Shown: in pieces, positions 5,922-8,786 of the stretch
Numbering within the stretch: the stretch's first letter is position 1
Layout of the letters: each line of letters starts with the position of its first letter
Assembly: GCA_002317225.1 (NCBI GenBank)
Contig: DCIW01000163.1
Coordinates: 1 to 8,786 of the forward strand
Length of the DNA: 8,786 bases
Source: Prevotellaceae bacterium UBA1716
Lineage (GTDB): Bacteria > Bacteroidota > Bacteroidia > Bacteroidales > Bacteroidaceae
Direction of reading: 5' to 3'
Translations under genes and position numbers: made by a program
The notes under the pieces: generated by a model
What the model saw: the letters and a program-made list of their open reading frames with translations, nothing else
The model's database searches: none
What the model was told of the DNA's origin: nothing

Positions 5922-5957
5922 ACCCTCGCCCTATAGGGAGAGGGATGGGGAGAGGGT
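5922..5957. repeat. GC-rich imperfect palindromic repeat after subunit K
   Basis: ACCCTCGCCCTATAGGGAGA is followed by GGGATGGGGAGAGGGT. The 10-bp palindrome CCCTATAGGG is at 5929-5938, and outer ACCCT/AGGGT arms can also pair. Purine-rich GGGAGAGGG and GGGGAGAGGG parts are near-direct repeats. It differs from the 2645-2673 element but has a similar size and sits at the same kind of place, within 25 nt of a stop codon. Probably another dispersed intergenic repeat family; that is inference from style. Confidence 0.6.
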
Positions 5958-5976
5958 CTTCTTTATTTTCCGTAGA

Positions 5977-6423
5977 TTAAAGTGCACCTGCGATCAAAAT
6001 CAACACGAGAAGACCGAGGATAGCGTAAAGCTCAGGGAACACGGCAAGCACCATTGTTGTACCGAAAGCATTGTGACCGCCACCGATAGCAGAAATACCG
6101 TTAGCACAAACCTTTGCCTGACGAATTGCTGAGAAGAGAGCTACAGCACCAAGAGCAAGACCAGCACCGAAGATAGCTGATGCCTTGAAAATGTCGATAT
6201 CAGCACTTACGATTGGGTTGAGGATGAAGAATCCTACGAAACCATAAAGACCCTGTGATGATGGGAGGGCTGAAAGACCGATGTAAGAACCTGACGCTGA
6301 TGGGTTCTTCTTAAATGCGCCGATAGCTGCATTACCACAAATTGTTACGCCATAAGCGGAACCGATACCAGAAAGACCTACTGCGAGGGCAATTCCGAGA
6401 TAAGCCAAAACGATTGGACTCAT
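5977..6423 (-). CDS. atpK: V-type ATPase subunit K (membrane rotor proteolipid)
   Basis: Forms the ion-carrying ring of the V-type ATPase in the inner membrane. At 148 residues it has the double-hairpin, four-helix form: helices roughly 3-30, 45-75, 80-105 and 120-147, with the glycine-rich helix GIGSAYGVTICGNAAIGA. The ion-binding carboxylate is Glu131 in FPELYAILG. Leu53, Ser56 and Gln57 (LPSSQGLYGF) and Gln102 (RQAKV) line up with the sodium ligands Leu61, Thr64, Gln65 and Gln110 of E. hirae NtpK, which suggests sodium coupling. The gene follows subunit I by 102 nt, and a hairpin terminator lies downstream, so it is the last gene of the operon. The leader just before the ATG is almost pure A/T, in keeping with the need for many K copies per complex. 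Confidence 0.95.
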   Translation of the reverse strand: MSPIVLAYLGIALAVGLSGIGSAYGVTICGNAAIGAFKKNPSASGSYIGLSALPSSQGLYGFVGFFILNPIVSADIDIFKASAIFGAGLALGAVALFSAIRQAKVCANGISAIGGGHNAFGTTMVLAVFPELYAILGLLVLILIAGAL

Positions 6424-6445
6424 AATTTTAATTAATTGTTTTTAA
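6424..6445 (-). promoter_or_regulatory. A/T-only leader before subunit K start
   Basis: On the minus strand the 22 bases before the ATG are A/T except one C, with no Shine-Dalgarno. Such unstructured A/U-rich leaders favour efficient translation in Bacteroidetes. The remaining 80 bases up to subunit I show no TAnnTTTG box or strong hairpin, so no separate promoter is claimed. Confidence 0.4.
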
Positions 6446-6525
6446 TGACCACACTTCAACCACCCATGAGAAGGGCTTAACGCGGTATAGAAGGAGTCGG
6501 GTTTATTATAAATGAATTTAAATTT

Positions 6526-8409
6526 TTAATTTTTAACTTCCTGAAAAGGAGTATATTCCTTACCGTTACCGTCAAACTCAGCATTCTTGAAGTACTCGAC
6601 AAATGTGAGTCGCATAGGGTGAACGAATGAAGAAATCATACAGAGACCAAAGTTGATTCCATGTCCGAAGAGAAGGATAAGAAGCATCACAACTTCATGG
6701 AAAACTGGTATGTTAGGACTCATATCCATTGCAAGACTATTGAATACAGAACCAAGTACACCACCTGTCAAACCGAGTGCGAAGAGACGGATATATGAAA
6801 GGAGGTCACCAAGAAGTCCGGTTGACATTCCGTAAGTTGCCCAAAGTCCGGAACCGAGGTTCATACCAACACCAAGCATCTTCTTCAAACTGCCTTCCTT
6901 TGCGTAAGCAGCAGGGTTGTTGAGAAAATAGATGCCGAATGCGGCTACGGCAATGAGTGCATAGAGAATGTACTGAAGGAAGGAAGGAATTACAACTCCG
7001 AATGCAGGAAGACCGAAAAGGATTACGGCACTCACGAGTGCAAGTACCCAAGAGAACTTACCTACTCCATAGATGAATCCATAGTTCTTAACAGCCTTAC
7101 AACCAGCCATCGTCATACCGATAAGTACCTGTATGAGACCGATAATCACAGAGATAACCATCATCGGACTGTAACCGAAGAAGTGCTCCTTCATCGAGTC
7201 GTTGATGAAGTATGGTTGGATTGGTTTCATGAATGCCCAATCTACTTCTGCAAGGTTTATACCGAAGAATGTACCTGTGATGAAACCGCAAATACATGTC
7301 ATGCCACCAAGCAAAGCACCAAGCATTCCGTATGACTTTAGGTCTGGCTTCTTGAACATAATGAGCAATGAAATTGCCGTGATGATAAGACCATAACCAA
7401 GGTCGCCCATACAGAGTCCGAAGAACAACATGAAGAATGGTGCGAAGAGTGGCAATGGGTCGATATCATGATAGTTTGGCAATGAATACATGCGCAAGAT
7501 TGGTTCGAACAATGAAGAGAACTTATTGTTCTTAATCTTGATTGGCACATCATCATCAAAGTCAGGATCAGCAATTTCATAACAGATGCCTGCCTTTTCA
7601 AGATAGTCAACAATCTGTGGAGCGTTTTCTTCAAGACTCCATCCAATCATCAACTTCACTTGGTCGCCAGCAATGCTCTCGTTGCTCAAGTGAACCTTTG
7701 AGAGTGCGATGTCATTCTCTGCCTCTACTTGACCTGCAAGGATTGAAGCACGACTTTCCGCATTGATGCGAAGAAGATTCTCGCGAACTTCAAGAAGTTG
7801 TTCATTGAGACTCTTAATCTTCACACTCATCTCAGAAAGTGACTCTTCAGGTAGATATATTCGCTCTGCCGTGATGTCAGGATCACCCTCTTTGGAGAAT
7901 GCTACGAAATATGTCTTCTTGTTGAGTTCGTTTACAGCTGTAGCAAAGAACTTCTCCGCCCACTCAGCCTTATACTGCTTTGTGCCAACACTATAGAAGT
8001 AAGGAACATAACCTGATTTCTCAAGTTCATGGATTGTTTCCCAAGAGAATTCTCCCCAAGGTTCCATAAGGTTATAGTCCTTCTCTACTGCATCAAGTTG
8101 GTGCTTGATATCATTCTCTGCAGCAACAAGTTTTTCAACCTGTTCTACGAGACTAACACCTTCTTTTGCATTAGCAGGTTTTGCGGTGTACTGATTCTTA
8201 GGAGTATAGCTTTCTTGTGCGAAGTCGAGAGCCTTGATTGCCTGCTTGTAGCGGTCAGCAAGTGAGAGGGCTGATGTGAGCTCGTCGCTTGTTGCTCCCT
8301 GCTGAAGCATATCTACATGGATAGCACCAAGTTCGCGGATGTCGCTGATAAACTTGTCATATTCCTTATTGGTAACAAGGAATGTGAGTTTCTTCATTTT
8401 CAGAATCAT
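6526..8409 (-). CDS. atpI: V-type ATPase subunit I (stator and ion half-channels)
   Basis: Counterpart of the eukaryotic V-ATPase a subunit; its cytoplasmic arm holds the stator and its membrane part carries ions past the K ring. At 627 residues it has normal length. The N-terminal half (1-315) is soluble and largely helical, with coiled-coil stretches near 85-112 and 190-222 and the start typical of the family (MKKLTFLVTNKEYDKFISDIRELGAIHVD). The C-terminal half begins LPLFAPFFMLFFGLCMGDLGYG (319-340) and has seven to eight membrane helices. Arg541 in LLSYIRLFALGL is the essential arginine facing the rotor carboxylate. The end HPMRLTFVEYFKNAEFDG, GKEYTPF is also typical. The start codon overlaps the subunit D stop in ATGA (8406-8409), implying translational coupling; a later Met5 is a less likely start. 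Confidence 0.96.
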   Translation of the reverse strand: MILKMKKLTFLVTNKEYDKFISDIRELGAIHVDMLQQGATSDELTSALSLADRYKQAIKALDFAQESYTPKNQYTAKPANAKEGVSLVEQVEKLVAAENDIKHQLDAVEKDYNLMEPWGEFSWETIHELEKSGYVPYFYSVGTKQYKAEWAEKFFATAVNELNKKTYFVAFSKEGDPDITAERIYLPEESLSEMSVKIKSLNEQLLEVRENLLRINAESRASILAGQVEAENDIALSKVHLSNESIAGDQVKLMIGWSLEENAPQIVDYLEKAGICYEIADPDFDDDVPIKIKNNKFSSLFEPILRMYSLPNYHDIDPLPLFAPFFMLFFGLCMGDLGYGLIITAISLLIMFKKPDLKSYGMLGALLGGMTCICGFITGTFFGINLAEVDWAFMKPIQPYFINDSMKEHFFGYSPMMVISVIIGLIQVLIGMTMAGCKAVKNYGFIYGVGKFSWVLALVSAVILFGLPAFGVVIPSFLQYILYALIAVAAFGIYFLNNPAAYAKEGSLKKMLGVGMNLGSGLWATYGMSTGLLGDLLSYIRLFALGLTGGVLGSVFNSLAMDMSPNIPVFHEVVMLLILLFGHGINFGLCMISSFVHPMRLTFVEYFKNAEFDGNGKEYTPFQEVKN

Positions 8410-8786
8410 ACGGCTTCCTCCTTTCCTTCTTCTGATGCCTCTCCTGCTGCAAGTTCCGCTTCTTTGCGTGCTCTTGCCTCCTGAAGTGACTTCAAAATCT
8501 TTTGTGAAGACTTAGAGAGGTTCTCTTCGTCTTCCATGAATCGCTTAATCTTACGCACTGCCTCCTGGAAACCAGGTATCTGAACCTTCTCGAAGAGGTT
8601 AACCTTCTGAGTGGTCTTCTTGCGTGCGTGGTCGAGAAGTGAGAGTTTTGCGAGAACAAATTCTCGCTCAACTGCAGTCTTTGCAAGTCCTTGTAGCAGA
8701 TTGATACCATCAAAGTACCACTTTGGAGCAGAGAACAAGCCAAACTTCTTGGTTTCGAGCTCAATATTATTAAGTACAGGCACGCG
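8406..8786 (-). CDS. atpD: V-type ATPase subunit D, C-terminal part only
   Basis: Central-stalk subunit that turns with the K ring and drives the catalytic A/B hexamer. Only the last 126 codons are in the window; the N-terminal coiled coil lies beyond 8786. The GTG at 8783-8781 is an internal valine (RVPVLNNIEL), not a start, because family members are about 200 residues and this text matches their middle. Recognisable are FSAPKWYFDG, EREFVLAKLSLLDHARKKTTQKVNLFEKVQIP and the following helix EAVRKIKRFMEDEE. The C-terminal tail is acidic and Ala-rich (AELAAGEASEEGKEEAV). It overlaps subunit I by 4 nt (ATGA). The order D-I-K agrees with the Bacteroidetes/Chlamydia-type operon, so B, A and E subunit genes are expected upstream, outside the window. 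In this numbering atpD means V-type D, not F-type beta. Confidence 0.92.
   Translation of the reverse strand, partial: RVPVLNNIELETKKFGLFSAPKWYFDGINLLQGLAKTAVEREFVLAKLSLLDHARKKTTQKVNLFEKVQIPGFQEAVRKIKRFMEDEENLSKSSQKILKSLQEARARKEAELAAGEASEEGKEEAV

Noticed and set aside
8406..8783. A complete 125-residue gene starting at GTG 8783
   Set aside because: The sequence matches the middle and end of subunit D, and the frame stays open to the window edge, so the GTG is an internal valine.

Overview
The window looks like chromosomal DNA from a Bacteroidales bacterium, most likely Prevotella or a close relative. Three things point there: promoter elements of the Bacteroidetes type (TAnnTTTG at -7 with TTG/TTTG at about -33), A/T-rich translation starts without clear Shine-Dalgarno sequences, and a V-type ATPase operon in the reduced ...D-I-K order found in Bacteroidetes, spirochaetes and Chlamydiae. 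Genus assignment is inference from protein resemblance and repeat style, not a database result.

Layout. On the minus strand, 3654 down to 1, lies a probable operon: a DMP19-like (DUF4375) protein, then smpB after a 3-nt gap, then metH (B12-dependent methionine synthase), which runs off the left edge. A 186-nt divergent promoter region (3655-3840) separates it from a plus-strand gene for a small secreted protein of unknown function (3841-4290). The convergent gap 4291-4662 has no gene. It holds five copies of an 11-bp word (AACATCCTACC) and a long GC-rich hairpin that probably ends the next gene. That gene, 5757-4663 on the minus strand, encodes an exported CE2-type SGNH esterase. After a short intergenic region with a good intrinsic terminator and two repeat elements come the last three genes of a V-type ATPase operon on the minus strand: subunit D (C-terminal part only, cut by the right edge), subunit I and subunit K.

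How the genes work together. D, I and K belong to one membrane machine: K forms the rotor ring, I is the stator/ion-channel subunit, D is the central stalk. The ion-site residues in K match the sodium-binding set of Enterococcus hirae NtpK. SmpB (ribosome rescue) and MetH (methionine synthesis) are housekeeping; their link to the DMP19-like protein is positional only.

Most interesting point. The metH reading frame stays open but carries, in its interdomain linkers, sequence that looks like the intergenic repeats of this same genome. Two degenerate 7-bp tandem repeats sit in an insert of roughly 40 residues between the homocysteine and folate domains. A GC-rich palindromic repeat, also present just after the smpB stop codon, sits between the folate and cap domains. 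This looks like repeat elements colonising tolerated linker sites of an essential-type enzyme. No complete new defence, mobile or biosynthetic system was recognised.
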